Below are positions 18,227 through 26,248 of a DNA stretch of 64,000 nt, one piece after another. Numbering within the stretch: position 1 is the stretch's first letter; each line of letters starts with the position of its first letter. Made by a program: the position numbers and the translations under genes. Origin of the DNA: Pseudomonas sp. P7548 (lineage in GTDB: Bacteria; Pseudomonadota; Gammaproteobacteria; Pseudomonadales; Pseudomonadaceae); the NCBI RefSeq assembly GCF_013386585.1, contig NZ_JACARO010000014.1, positions 62,359 to 126,358 of the forward strand, written 5' to 3'. The notes beneath the pieces are model-generated. The model saw nothing but the letters and a program-made list of their open reading frames with translations. It had not been told where the DNA came from and ran no database searches.

Positions 18227-19120
18227 TCAGGCCTGGTTGAGCTGGGCTTTGAGCAAATCGCGGAAGGTCTGGATCAGCGGTTCACGGCTGCGGCCACGGC
18301 GCATGATCATGGAGAACGGCGCCTGGTAGCCGAAGGTCGCCGGCAGCAACACGCGCAGGTCGCCCTTGTCGGCCCAGGCCTGGGCGTAATGTTCGGGCAG
18401 GTAGCCGATATAGGCGCCGGAGAGCACCAGGATCAGCTGCGCCTCCATACTTTCCACCGTGGCGGCGCTGTGCTTGAAGCCGTGGCGGGCGAGTTCCGCC
18501 TGGCTCCAGTAACCGCGCCCGACCATGCGTTGCTGGGTGATCACTTGCTCGGGGATACGCCGCTCGTTGAATAAAGGATGGCGCGTGCTGCAATACAGCC
18601 AGTGCTGCTCACGGTACAGCGGCATGTAGATCAGGCCGCTCATGCGGTTGGAAAAGGCACCGATGGCCAGGTCCAGGCGATTGTCCTGTACGCCCAGCTG
18701 CAGTTCGTACGGGCTCATCACCGATAAGTGCAGGTGAACGGCCGGGTGTTCAAGACTGTAAGCACCGATCACTTCAGCGAACGGCAAGGCTTTGTCGCTG
18801 ACGGTGGAGTCGAGCACACCGAGCTTGAGGGTGCCGCGCAACTCGCCTTTGAGAGCGGCGGCGTATTGCTCGAAACCTTCGAGCTCACCCAGCAACCGCA
18901 GGGTTTCCTGATGGAACAGCTCGCCTTTACTGGTCAGGCTGAATCCACCCCGGCCGCGATGGCACAGCACCAGGCCCAACGCCGATTCCAGTTGGCTCAT
19001 GTAGGTGCTGATAGCCGACGTGGACAGGTTGAGTTCGTGCTGGGCGTTGGCGAACCCCTGGTGCCGCACGACGCTGACGAAGATGCGCAGGAGTTTCAAG
19101 TCGGGCAAGGCGTTGGCCAT
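18227..19120 (-). CDS. gbuR: LysR-family regulator of the guanidinobutyrase operon
   Basis: 297 residues from the ATG at 19120 with GGAGAT upstream; longer frames into the REPIN were rejected. N-terminal winged helix (LLRIFVSVVRHQGFANAQHELNLSTSAISTYMSQLE, start of the domain about residue 9) and C-terminal effector-binding domain. It is divergent from gbuA, the same arrangement as PA1422 gbuR/PA1421 gbuA of P. aeruginosa, where GbuR activates gbuA in response to 4-guanidinobutyrate. The name rests on this synteny. Confidence 0.85.
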   Translation of the reverse strand: MANALPDLKLLRIFVSVVRHQGFANAQHELNLSTSAISTYMSQLESALGLVLCHRGRGGFSLTSKGELFHQETLRLLGELEGFEQYAAALKGELRGTLKLGVLDSTVSDKALPFAEVIGAYSLEHPAVHLHLSVMSPYELQLGVQDNRLDLAIGAFSNRMSGLIYMPLYREQHWLYCSTRHPLFNERRIPEQVITQQRMVGRGYWSQAELARHGFKHSAATVESMEAQLILVLSGAYIGYLPEHYAQAWADKGDLRVLLPATFGYQAPFSMIMRRGRSREPLIQTFRDLLKAQLNQA

Positions 19121-19142
19121 CGGATCTCCGCAAGGGTTGGGG

Positions 19143-19233
19143 TGTAGTGAGCGGGCTTGCCCCGCGCGGCGGTATATCAGGTTGGCTCGTGGCGGCTGAT
19201 ACATCGCCGCGCGGGGCAAGCCCGCTCACTACA
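19143..19233. repeat. REPIN (GTAGTGAGCGGGCTTGCCCC group) in the gbuR-gbuA promoter region
   Basis: Inverted arms of about 30 bases beginning TGTAGTGAGCGGGCTTGCCC, around about 30 unrelated bases. Unusual in lying between two divergent starts rather than after stops. Confidence 0.9.
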
Positions 19234-19386
19234 GAGTCCAATCACCACAGAACCTTTTCAGACAGTCTACCTGCTGGCATTAGTTTAGAAAAATCTGAAC
19301 TAAGTATTTGCCCCTGCCGATTCTTTCGTTTCCAGGTATTTCGCATTATCGGCCCCTAATAAACAAAACAACGATGAGGCACTCCC

Positions 19387-20337
19387 GTGGACAAGATTTT
19401 CCACCAACCACTGGGCGGCAACGAAATGCCGCGCTTCGCCGGCATCGCCACCATGATGCGCCTGCCCCACCTGCAAACGGCCAAGGGCCTGGACGCCGCC
19501 TTTATCGGCGTGCCCCTGGACATCGGCACCTCCCTGCGCGCCGGCACCCGCTTCGGGCCCCGCGAGATCCGCGCCGAATCCGTGATGATCCGCCCGTACA
19601 ACATGGCCACCGGCGCTGCACCGTTCGACTCGCTGTCGGTGGCCGACATCGGCGACGTGGCGATCAACACCTTCAACCTGCTTGACGCCGTGCGCATCAT
19701 CGAAGAAGCCTACGACGAGATCCTCGAGCACGATGTGATCCCCCTGACCCTGGGTGGCGACCACACCATCACCCTGCCGATCCTGCGGGCGATCCACAAG
19801 AAACACGGCAAGGTCGGGCTGGTGCACATCGATGCCCACGCCGACGTCAACGACCACATGTTCGGCGAGAAAATCGCCCACGGCACCACCTTCCGCCGTG
19901 CGGTGGAAGAAGGCTTGCTGGACTGCGACCGCGTGGTACAGATCGGCCTGCGTGCCCAGGGCTACACCGCCGAAGACTTCAACTGGAGCCGTAAACAGGG
20001 CTTCCGTGTGGTGCAGGCCGAAGAGTGCTGGCACCAGTCGTTGGCCCCGCTGATGGCCGAGGTGCGTGAAAAAGTCGGCGGCGGTCCGGTGTACCTGAGC
20101 TTTGATATCGACGGTATCGACCCGGCCTGGGCGCCTGGCACCGGCACTCCGGAAATCGGCGGGCTGACCACCATCCAGGCCATCGAGATCATCCGGGGCT
20201 GCCAGGGCCTCGACCTGATTGGTTGTGATCTGGTAGAAGTTTCGCCGCCGTACGACACCACCGGCAACACCTCGCTGCTCGGCGCCAACCTGCTGTACGA
20301 GATGCTCTGCGTACTGCCCGGCGTGGCCCACCGCTGA
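19387..20337 (+). CDS. gbuA: Guanidinobutyrase
   Basis: Hydrolyses 4-guanidinobutyrate to GABA and urea in the arginine/agmatine catabolic network. 316 residues, ureohydrolase (arginase/agmatinase) fold with the binuclear manganese ligands in GGDHTITLP, HIDAHADVND and SFDIDGIDPAWAPGTGTPE. The N-terminus MDKIFHQPLGGNEMPRFAG and most of the body match P. aeruginosa GbuA rather than SpeB agmatinase. First gene of an operon with an NTF2-like protein and two transporters. Confidence 0.95.
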   Translation: MDKIFHQPLGGNEMPRFAGIATMMRLPHLQTAKGLDAAFIGVPLDIGTSLRAGTRFGPREIRAESVMIRPYNMATGAAPFDSLSVADIGDVAINTFNLLDAVRIIEEAYDEILEHDVIPLTLGGDHTITLPILRAIHKKHGKVGLVHIDAHADVNDHMFGEKIAHGTTFRRAVEEGLLDCDRVVQIGLRAQGYTAEDFNWSRKQGFRVVQAEECWHQSLAPLMAEVREKVGGGPVYLSFDIDGIDPAWAPGTGTPEIGGLTTIQAIEIIRGCQGLDLIGCDLVEVSPPYDTTGNTSLLGANLLYEMLCVLPGVAHR

Positions 20338-20759
20338 TGAGCACCCAAGACGTACTGAAAGCCGCGGCCGACCTGGTGTCGGCCTTCGCCCGCAATGACC
20401 GCGCCGCCTACTTCGGCGCGTTCACGGCCGATGCCAGCTTTGTGTTCTACACCCTCCCCCAGCCGCTGCTCAGCCGCGACGCCTACCAGGCGTTGTGGGA
20501 CAGCTGGCGCCAGGACGAGGGGTTCGAGGTGCTGTCCTGCACGTCGAGCAACGCCGTTGTCAGCCTGCAAGGCGACGTGGCGATTTTTATTCATGACGTG
20601 GCCACCGAGCTGCGCATGAACGGGGAGCAATTTTTTAGCCAGGAACGCGAGACCATTGTCTTCAAGCGACAAGGGGCGAGCGAACAACAAGAACAAGGCC
20701 TGTGGCTGGCCTGTCACGAACATTTGTCCGCAATGCCGGAAGGGCTGCCGCCCCCTTAG
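20337..20759 (+). CDS. NTF2-like (SnoaL/DUF4440-type) small protein
   Basis: 140 residues with a cone-shaped NTF2-like fold pattern: N-terminal helix (TQDVLKAAADLVSAFARNDRAAYFGAFT), then FVFYTLPQPLLSRDAYQALWDSW and beta strands ending WLACHEHLSAMPEGLPP. Its ATG overlaps the gbuA stop by one base (TGATG). Homologues with this ending typically act as small ligand-binding or accessory proteins; no catalytic residue can be named. Role in guanidinobutyrate use is inferred from the operon. Confidence 0.8.
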   Translation: MSTQDVLKAAADLVSAFARNDRAAYFGAFTADASFVFYTLPQPLLSRDAYQALWDSWRQDEGFEVLSCTSSNAVVSLQGDVAIFIHDVATELRMNGEQFFSQERETIVFKRQGASEQQEQGLWLACHEHLSAMPEGLPPP

Positions 20760-20780
20760 CCAATGTGATCGGAGCTGATC

Positions 20781-22292
20781 ATGAATAATAAAAACAACGA
20801 AAACAGTATTCGCAAAATAGAAACCAACGGGGTCGAACAGATCCCGGACCACGAACGCACTGCCGGCCCCAAGGATCTGTTCCGACTGATCTTCGGCGGT
20901 GCCAATACCTTTGCCACCGCCGTGCTGGGTTCCTTCCCGGTGTTGTTCGGCTTGTCGTTCCAGGCCGGTGTCTGGGCGATTGTGCTGGGCGTGTTGGTGG
21001 GTGCGCTGATCCTGGCGCCCATGGGCCTGTTCGGGCCGATCAATGGGACCAATAATGCCGTGTCTTCCGGTGCGCACTTCGGCGTGCACGGGCGGATTGT
21101 CGGCTCGTTCCTGTCATTGCTGACGGCGATTGCCTTCTTCTCACTGTCGGTGTGGAGTTCAGGCGACGCGCTGGTAGGCGGTGCGAAACGCCTGGTGGGC
21201 TTGCCGGAAACTGACCTGACCCTGGGCCTGGCCTATGGTTTGTTCGCCCTGCTCGTGCTCACGGTGTGCATCTACGGCTTCCGCTTCATGCTGTGGGTCA
21301 ACCGCATTGCGGTGTGGGCGGCGAGCCTGCTGTTCCTGCTGGGCATCTTTGCCTTCGCACCGGCGTTCGACAGCCACTTCGCCGGCACCGTCGCACTGGG
21401 CCAGACTGGCTTCTGGGCGGCGTTTATCGGTGCCGCGCTGGTGGCCATGAGCAACCCGATTTCCTTCGGGGCGTTCCTCGGTGACTGGTCGCGCTACATC
21501 CCTCGTGAAACGCCGAAAATGCGCATCATGCTGGCGGTGGTGCTGGCGCAGATCGCCACCCTGATCCCGTTCCTGTTCGGCCTGGCCACCGCGACCATCG
21601 TGGCAATTAATGCACCGGACTACATCGCGGCCAACAACTACGTCGGCGGTTTGCTGGCCGTGGCACCGAGCTGGTTCTTCCTGCCGGTGTGCCTGATCGC
21701 AGTGATCGGCGGCATGTCCACCGGCACCACCTCGCTGTATGGCACGGGGTTGGACATGTCCAGCGTGTTCCCGCGTCTGCTGTCGCGGGTCAAGGCCACG
21801 TTGCTGATTGGGGTGATGTCGATTGCCTTCATCTTCATCGGACGTTTCGCCGCCAACCTGGTGCAGAGCGTGTCGACCTTCGCCGTGCTGATCATCACCT
21901 GCACCACACCGTGGATGGTAATGATGATCATCGGCCTGATCGTGCGCCGTGGTTACTACTGCCCGGATGACCTGCAGGTGTTCACCCGCGGTGAAACCGG
22001 TGGTCGCTACTGGTTCAGCCATGGCTGGAACTGGCGCGGGCTGGGGGCCTGGATCCCGAGCGCACTGGTGGGGCTGTGCTTCGTCAACCTGCCGGGGCAG
22101 TTTGTCGGGCCACTGGGCAACCTGGCCGATGGCATCGACATCAGCCTGCCGGTGACGCTGGGACTGGCGTCGGTGGTGTACCTGACCTTGCTTCGCGTGT
22201 TTCCGGAACCGGCCGCTGTCTACGGCCCGGCGGACCCTCGCAGCAAGCGCACGGATGCGCGCGTTAAACCGGCGCTGCAACAAGCCGCCTGA
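20781..22292 (+). CDS. NCS1 family permease (purine-cytosine/guanidino compound)
   Basis: 503 residues, about 12 transmembrane segments, cytosine permease-like NCS1 family: IPDHERTAGPKDLFRLIFGGANTF at the N-terminus, GLFGPINGTNNAVSSGAHFG in the first half, and the NPISFGAFLGDWSRYIP motif of NCS1 transporters in the middle. Third gene of the gbuA operon (PA1419 position), so its cargo may be 4-guanidinobutyrate or a related compound rather than a nucleobase; this is inference. GGAG precedes the ATG. Confidence 0.88.
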   Translation: MNNKNNENSIRKIETNGVEQIPDHERTAGPKDLFRLIFGGANTFATAVLGSFPVLFGLSFQAGVWAIVLGVLVGALILAPMGLFGPINGTNNAVSSGAHFGVHGRIVGSFLSLLTAIAFFSLSVWSSGDALVGGAKRLVGLPETDLTLGLAYGLFALLVLTVCIYGFRFMLWVNRIAVWAASLLFLLGIFAFAPAFDSHFAGTVALGQTGFWAAFIGAALVAMSNPISFGAFLGDWSRYIPRETPKMRIMLAVVLAQIATLIPFLFGLATATIVAINAPDYIAANNYVGGLLAVAPSWFFLPVCLIAVIGGMSTGTTSLYGTGLDMSSVFPRLLSRVKATLLIGVMSIAFIFIGRFAANLVQSVSTFAVLIITCTTPWMVMMIIGLIVRRGYYCPDDLQVFTRGETGGRYWFSHGWNWRGLGAWIPSALVGLCFVNLPGQFVGPLGNLADGIDISLPVTLGLASVVYLTLLRVFPEPAAVYGPADPRSKRTDARVKPALQQAA

Positions 22293-22327
22293 TCGCTCAT
22301 AAAAAAGATAATCGGAGACCCGCCGTC

Positions 22328-23710
22328 ATGGCTTTGGATTTATTCGTCGTACTCATCTACGCCGCCGGCATGCTCGTGCTCGGCTATTACGGCATGCGCC
22401 GCGCCAAGACCCACGAAGACTACCTGGTGGCCGGTCGCAACCTGGGCCCTTCACTGTACATGGGCACCATGGCCGCCACGGTATTGGGCGGTGCGTCCAC
22501 CGTCGGCACCGTGCGCCTGGGTTATGTGCACGGCATCTCCGGCTTCTGGCTGTGCGCCGCGCTGGGCATGGGGATCATTGCGCTGAACCTGTTCCTGGCC
22601 AAGCCGCTGTTGAAGCTGAAGATCTTCACCGTGACCCAGGTGCTGGAAAAACGTTACAACCCCATGGCCCGCCAAGCGAGCGCGGTGATCATGCTGGCCT
22701 ACGCCTTGATGATCGGCGTGACCTCGATCCTGGCCATTGGCACCGTGCTGCAAGTGCTGTTCGGCCTGCCGTTCTGGATCTCGGTGCTGCTGGGCGGTGG
22801 CGTGGTGGTGGTGTATTCGACCATCGGCGGCATGTGGTCGCTGACCCTCACCGACATCGTGCAGTTCGTGATCAAGACCGTCGGCCTGATGTTTATCCTG
22901 CTGCCGATCTGCCTGTACCGCGTCGGCGGCTGGGATGAGCTGGTGGCCAAGCTGCCGGCGTCGAATTTCAGCTTCACCGAAATCGGCTGGGACACGATCA
23001 TCACCTACTTCATGATCTACTTCTTCGGCATCCTGATCGGCCAGGACATCTGGCAGCGTGTGTTCACTGCCCGTGATGAAAAGGTCGCCAAGTACGCGGG
23101 CACCTTCGCCGGTTTCTACTGCATTCTCTACGGCCTGGCCTGCGCATTGATCGGCATGGCTGCGCATGTGTTGATCCCGAACCTGGACAACGTCAACAAC
23201 GCCTTCGCCGCCATCGTCAAACTGTCGCTGCCGGACGGCATCCGTGGCCTGGTGATTGCGGCGGCCCTGGCCGCGATGATGTCCACCGCCAGCGCTGGCC
23301 TGTTGGCAGCCTCCACTGTATTGACCGAAGACCTGCTGCCACGCCTGCGCGGCGGCAAGCAGTCGAGCCTGGCGATCAACCGCCTGTTCACGATGCTCAC
23401 CGGTATTGCCGTACTGGGTATCGCGCTGGTGGTGAACGACGTGATCAGCGCACTGACCCTGGCCTACAACCTGCTGGTGGGCGGCATGCTGATCCCACTG
23501 ATCGGCGCGATCTTCTGGAAGCGGGCGACCACCTCCGGCGCAATCACCTCCATGACCCTGGGCTTTGTGACCGCACTGGTGTTCATGTTCAAGGATGGCC
23601 AGGATGCCAACACGCCGATCTACTACAGCCTGGCGGTCGGGTTGGTGAGCTTCGTGCTGGTAAGCCTGTTGTCGCGCAAACCGGAGGCGATGGCGGCGCG
23701 AGCGGTTTGA
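22328..23710 (+). CDS. Sodium:solute symporter (SSS family)
   Basis: 460 residues with about 13 hydrophobic segments. Typical SSS motifs: DYLVAGRNLGPSLYMGTMAATVLGGASTVG near the N-terminus (sodium site region), GGMWSLTLTDIVQFVIK, and ALAAMMSTASAGLLAASTVLTEDL in the second half. Last gene of the gbuA operon, 35 bases after the NCS1 gene with CGGAG before the ATG, and followed by a strong terminator. Equivalent in position to PA1418 of P. aeruginosa. Confidence 0.9.
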   Translation: MALDLFVVLIYAAGMLVLGYYGMRRAKTHEDYLVAGRNLGPSLYMGTMAATVLGGASTVGTVRLGYVHGISGFWLCAALGMGIIALNLFLAKPLLKLKIFTVTQVLEKRYNPMARQASAVIMLAYALMIGVTSILAIGTVLQVLFGLPFWISVLLGGGVVVVYSTIGGMWSLTLTDIVQFVIKTVGLMFILLPICLYRVGGWDELVAKLPASNFSFTEIGWDTIITYFMIYFFGILIGQDIWQRVFTARDEKVAKYAGTFAGFYCILYGLACALIGMAAHVLIPNLDNVNNAFAAIVKLSLPDGIRGLVIAAALAAMMSTASAGLLAASTVLTEDLLPRLRGGKQSSLAINRLFTMLTGIAVLGIALVVNDVISALTLAYNLLVGGMLIPLIGAIFWKRATTSGAITSMTLGFVTALVFMFKDGQDANTPIYYSLAVGLVSFVLVSLLSRKPEAMAARAV

Positions 23711-23741
23711 TGTGTAACAGGATTTAGAGCAGTTTCTTCAG

Positions 23742-23777
23742 CGGGCACGACGTCGGATGTCGTGCCCGTTTTTTTTG
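23742..23777 (+). terminator. Terminator of the gbuA operon
   Basis: Stem CGGGCACGAC/GTCGTGCCCG around a GTCGGAT-type loop followed by eight T, about 30 bases after the symporter stop. Confidence 0.92.
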
Positions 23778-23789
23778 TTCTGATTACTT

Positions 23790-24146
23790 CTAGGGCTCGC
23801 CCCCTCCAAACAAGTCGTAGCAGGTCTTGCAGCCAAAATACTGCTGTACCCCCGGGCAGACGATTTCGCCCGTGTGTCCTGCGCGTACGTGCCAAGTGCA
23901 GGCCTTTCCCTGATACGTCAGGGTGCCCTCAAGGTGACAAGGTGCCCAATTGTATTCGTCATGCAGCGTGCGCCCATCAATGCGCTCGGCACGCTTGAAG
24001 AAAGAGGCGATTTGCCGCTCATCAAGTGCAACGTCCGATGCTCGGCACGACTCAGGCTCCACAGATTCAAAACGTGTAATCGACACGTCGCTGACAGGCG
24101 AGCACCCCACAAGTAACACCGCAACCACCGCTGGCCAAAACCTCAT
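23790..24146 (-). CDS. Cys-rich lipoprotein of unknown function (candidate immunity protein)
   Basis: 118 residues from the ATG at 24146, which overlaps the amidase stop (ATGA); a GTG two codons upstream is possible. MRFWPAVVAVLLVGC is a lipoprotein signal (Cys15). The mature part has six further cysteines (one near the middle of each half, then CKTC close to the C-terminus), so probably disulfide-bonded in the periplasm. I know no family for it. Its coupling to a leaderless peptidoglycan amidase suggests that it may protect the cell from that enzyme. The base composition looks less GC-rich than in the neighbours. Confidence 0.75.
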   Translation of the reverse strand: MRFWPAVVAVLLVGCSPVSDVSITRFESVEPESCRASDVALDERQIASFFKRAERIDGRTLHDEYNWAPCHLEGTLTYQGKACTWHVRAGHTGEIVCPGVQQYFGCKTCYDLFGGGEP

Positions 24147-24745
24147 TGCCACACCGCGCTGCCGGCTTCACCCAGATGTTTATACGAAATTTGCGGGTGG
24201 GTGTAGACGTCCTTGGAAGTCAGGCTGAAATGACCGTATAGCTCAGCGACCAACCATTGCAACGATTGATTTTGCATCGCCGTCACCTTCTCATAATGCG
24301 TTTCATCCAAGTGTTTTCCGACCAGCTCGATGCCTAAAGAATCGGCATTCATGGGGTAACGCTCAGGGTAGTTCTTGGTGCGTTCATACCGATCCAACGC
24401 GCGGAACTGCAACTTCCACGTGAGTGATTCAATAACCTTCATCTGAGCGGCGTCACACGTTGACTTATCCACCGCCTCGCACTTGGAGCGCAGTAATCTC
24501 CCGACGTGATAACAGCGTTTTTTCATGCTGGCCGTCTGGTAGATCGCACCATCCTTTTCGATAAGAAAGTGCGCGCCGTTGCCCTTATTTCGGTAACTAT
24601 TGAAGGTGTGCTGCGCCGTCGGGGCGTCAGTCTGGTGGACCACCAGGGCGCGCACGCTACGCAAATCCCCCTGCTCGATCGCTGGGAAACGGCGGAGTTC
24701 GACCTTGCTGGAAATCAACATGCCTTCGTTATCAATGCTCGACAT
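24143..24745 (-). CDS. N-acetylmuramoyl-L-alanine amidase (Amidase_2), leaderless
   Basis: 200 residues. Amidase_2/PGRP fold: RALVVHQTDAPTAQHTF carries the first zinc His, GAHFLIEKDGAIYQTAS follows, SLGIELVG holds the usual glutamate, and VYTHPQISYKHLGEAG holds the second His and the conserved Lys. It should cut the bond between MurNAc and the stem peptide. There is no signal peptide, so it needs phage-type lysis or a secretion system to reach its substrate. It is translationally coupled to a lipoprotein. No VgrG, PAAR or phage gene is in the window. Confidence 0.85.
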   Translation of the reverse strand: MSSIDNEGMLISSKVELRRFPAIEQGDLRSVRALVVHQTDAPTAQHTFNSYRNKGNGAHFLIEKDGAIYQTASMKKRCYHVGRLLRSKCEAVDKSTCDAAQMKVIESLTWKLQFRALDRYERTKNYPERYPMNADSLGIELVGKHLDETHYEKVTAMQNQSLQWLVAELYGHFSLTSKDVYTHPQISYKHLGEAGSAVWQ

Positions 24746-24828
24746 TCCGATGCCTTTTCATCCTTGGGAAGACAAAAATATAGAGGCTGAAACTGGGAAA
24801 AGGCGTGGATGACGGGATAAGCAGAAGG

Positions 24829-24858
24829 GTCTGACGATGGCACGTGCATCGTCAGACG
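24829..24858. repeat. Inverted repeat in the gap before the amidase
   Basis: Arms GTCTGACGATG and CATCGTCAGAC around GCACGTG. No T-run follows on either strand. It could be a weak terminator of the PA1414-like gene. The rest of 24746-24985 holds nothing I recognise. Confidence 0.5.
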
Positions 24859-24985
24859 ATAAACGGGGGAGGCGTTACGAAAAGGGAGGTGCGCTCAGAT
24901 CACAGGGAACCGGAGCTGCCCTGAAACAATACCTGTAGCATCAGCGCCCGCACGTTCAATAGCTGATCGTATGAGCGCCTTACGC

Positions 24986-25108
24986 TTACCTGCGCCGTGG
25001 TCGGCGTTGCTCGTCATCCGTGCGGATTGGCACCGGCTGCAACGGCGGCTCGATCAAGCCCAGCGCAACGCCAAGGTCATGGAGCCAGTTTTGAATTTTC
25101 TCTTTCAT
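24986..25108 (-). CDS. PA1414-family micro-protein / possible sRNA locus
   Basis: 40 residues: MKEKIQNWLHDLGVALGLIE, then PPLQPVPIRTDDEQRRPRRR. An amphipathic N-terminal helix, a proline segment and a basic tail. GGGGGC lies six bases before the ATG at 25108. The pattern matches the small PA1414 protein of P. aeruginosa, and the surrounding order (PA1418-like symporter on one side, LysR on the other) agrees. In P. aeruginosa the PA1414 transcript is known as the low-oxygen-induced small RNA SicX. I find no convincing Anr box here. Confidence 0.65.
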   Translation of the reverse strand: MKEKIQNWLHDLGVALGLIEPPLQPVPIRTDDEQRRPRRR

Positions 25109-25251
25109 GGTTTGCCCCCTTTGAGGGTGATGCGAGCCGGCGAGATACCTGTCGACTTTTCCTACACTGATAGTAGCCCTAAGTCCTACGTAATGCTTGA
25201 ACGAAACCACAACGAACTGTTACCAGATTGATGTGAATCCTGACGGATCGC

Positions 25252-26145
25252 TCAAGCAATCGCACGGGTGTCTTGCACGAATTCGGCCTTGCCTTCTTGC
25301 TGCAAGTCGATCCATGCGTTGAGGTTAGCGCCGAGCATACCCTTTCGCCACATCAACCAGGTGGTAGCAATGGCAAATGGCCCTGTCAGGGGATGAACGG
25401 ACACGCTGTCCTTGCCTGGCAGGCTGTCGAGCATCGACTCGGACATCAACGCCACCCCGGAACCGGCGATCACACAGGCGAGCATGCCCTGGTAGGACTC
25501 GATCTCGATCGCCCGCCCCATCGCCACGTGCTCATGGGAAAACCAGGTCTCCAGCCGCGTGCGGTAGGCGCAACTGCGGCGGAAGGTGAACACCGAACGC
25601 CCGGCAACATCCTGAGGGCCCCGCACCGGTGGGTGATCAGCCTCGCAAATCAGCACCAGCCGCTCTTCGCATAACGGCACGCCGTCCAGGGAGGCAATGG
25701 TGATCGGGCCATCCACGAAGGCCGCGTCGAGACGACCGGTAATCAGGCCTTCGAGCAATTCGCCACTGGGGGCCGATTGCACCTGCAAGTTCACCATCGG
25801 GTAAGCCTTGTGATAACGCGCCAGCAACTTCGGCAGATGGACGGCCGCCGTGCTGTACATGCTGCCCAGCACAAATTCACCGGCCGGCTGCCCGCCTTGA
25901 ACCGCGCCATGGGCTTCGTCGTGCAGGGCCAGCAGGCGCGTGCTGTAGTCCAGCAGTACTTTGCCGGCGGGAGAAAGCTGCAGGCGCTGGCGCTCACGTA
26001 CAAACAGTTCGACGCCGAGCTGCTCTTCCATTTGCTTGAGCCGTGTCGACAGGTTCGAAGGCACACGATGCAGGCGATCGGCCGCGCGAGTAATGGAGCC
26101 CTCTTCCGCCACGGCCTGGAAAATGCGCAATTGACTGAACTCCAT
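25252..26145 (-). CDS. LysR-family transcriptional regulator
   Basis: 297 residues from the ATG at 26145 with GGAGAAAGG upstream. Winged-helix N-terminus (MEFSQLRIFQAVAEEGSITRA...) with SNLSTRLKQMEEQLGVELF as recognition region, then a substrate-binding domain. Divergent from a YbfB/YjiJ-type MFS gene 103 bases away, which it probably controls. Effector unknown. Confidence 0.92.
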   Translation of the reverse strand: MEFSQLRIFQAVAEEGSITRAADRLHRVPSNLSTRLKQMEEQLGVELFVRERQRLQLSPAGKVLLDYSTRLLALHDEAHGAVQGGQPAGEFVLGSMYSTAAVHLPKLLARYHKAYPMVNLQVQSAPSGELLEGLITGRLDAAFVDGPITIASLDGVPLCEERLVLICEADHPPVRGPQDVAGRSVFTFRRSCAYRTRLETWFSHEHVAMGRAIEIESYQGMLACVIAGSGVALMSESMLDSLPGKDSVSVHPLTGPFAIATTWLMWRKGMLGANLNAWIDLQQEGKAEFVQDTRAIA

Positions 26146-26248
26146 ACCTTTCTCCAAAACTGAACAAGTTACTCACTATTATTCATTTTTACAGAAAGTC
26201 AATCGGCTTTAGCCTGAAGGTCATTCGCTTACCAGCAGGAACTTGACC

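Noticed and set aside
25109..25251. Anr box before the PA1414-like gene
   Set aside because: No TTGAT-N4-ATCAA in the gap; TTGAG and ATCAA halves occur but not at the right spacing.
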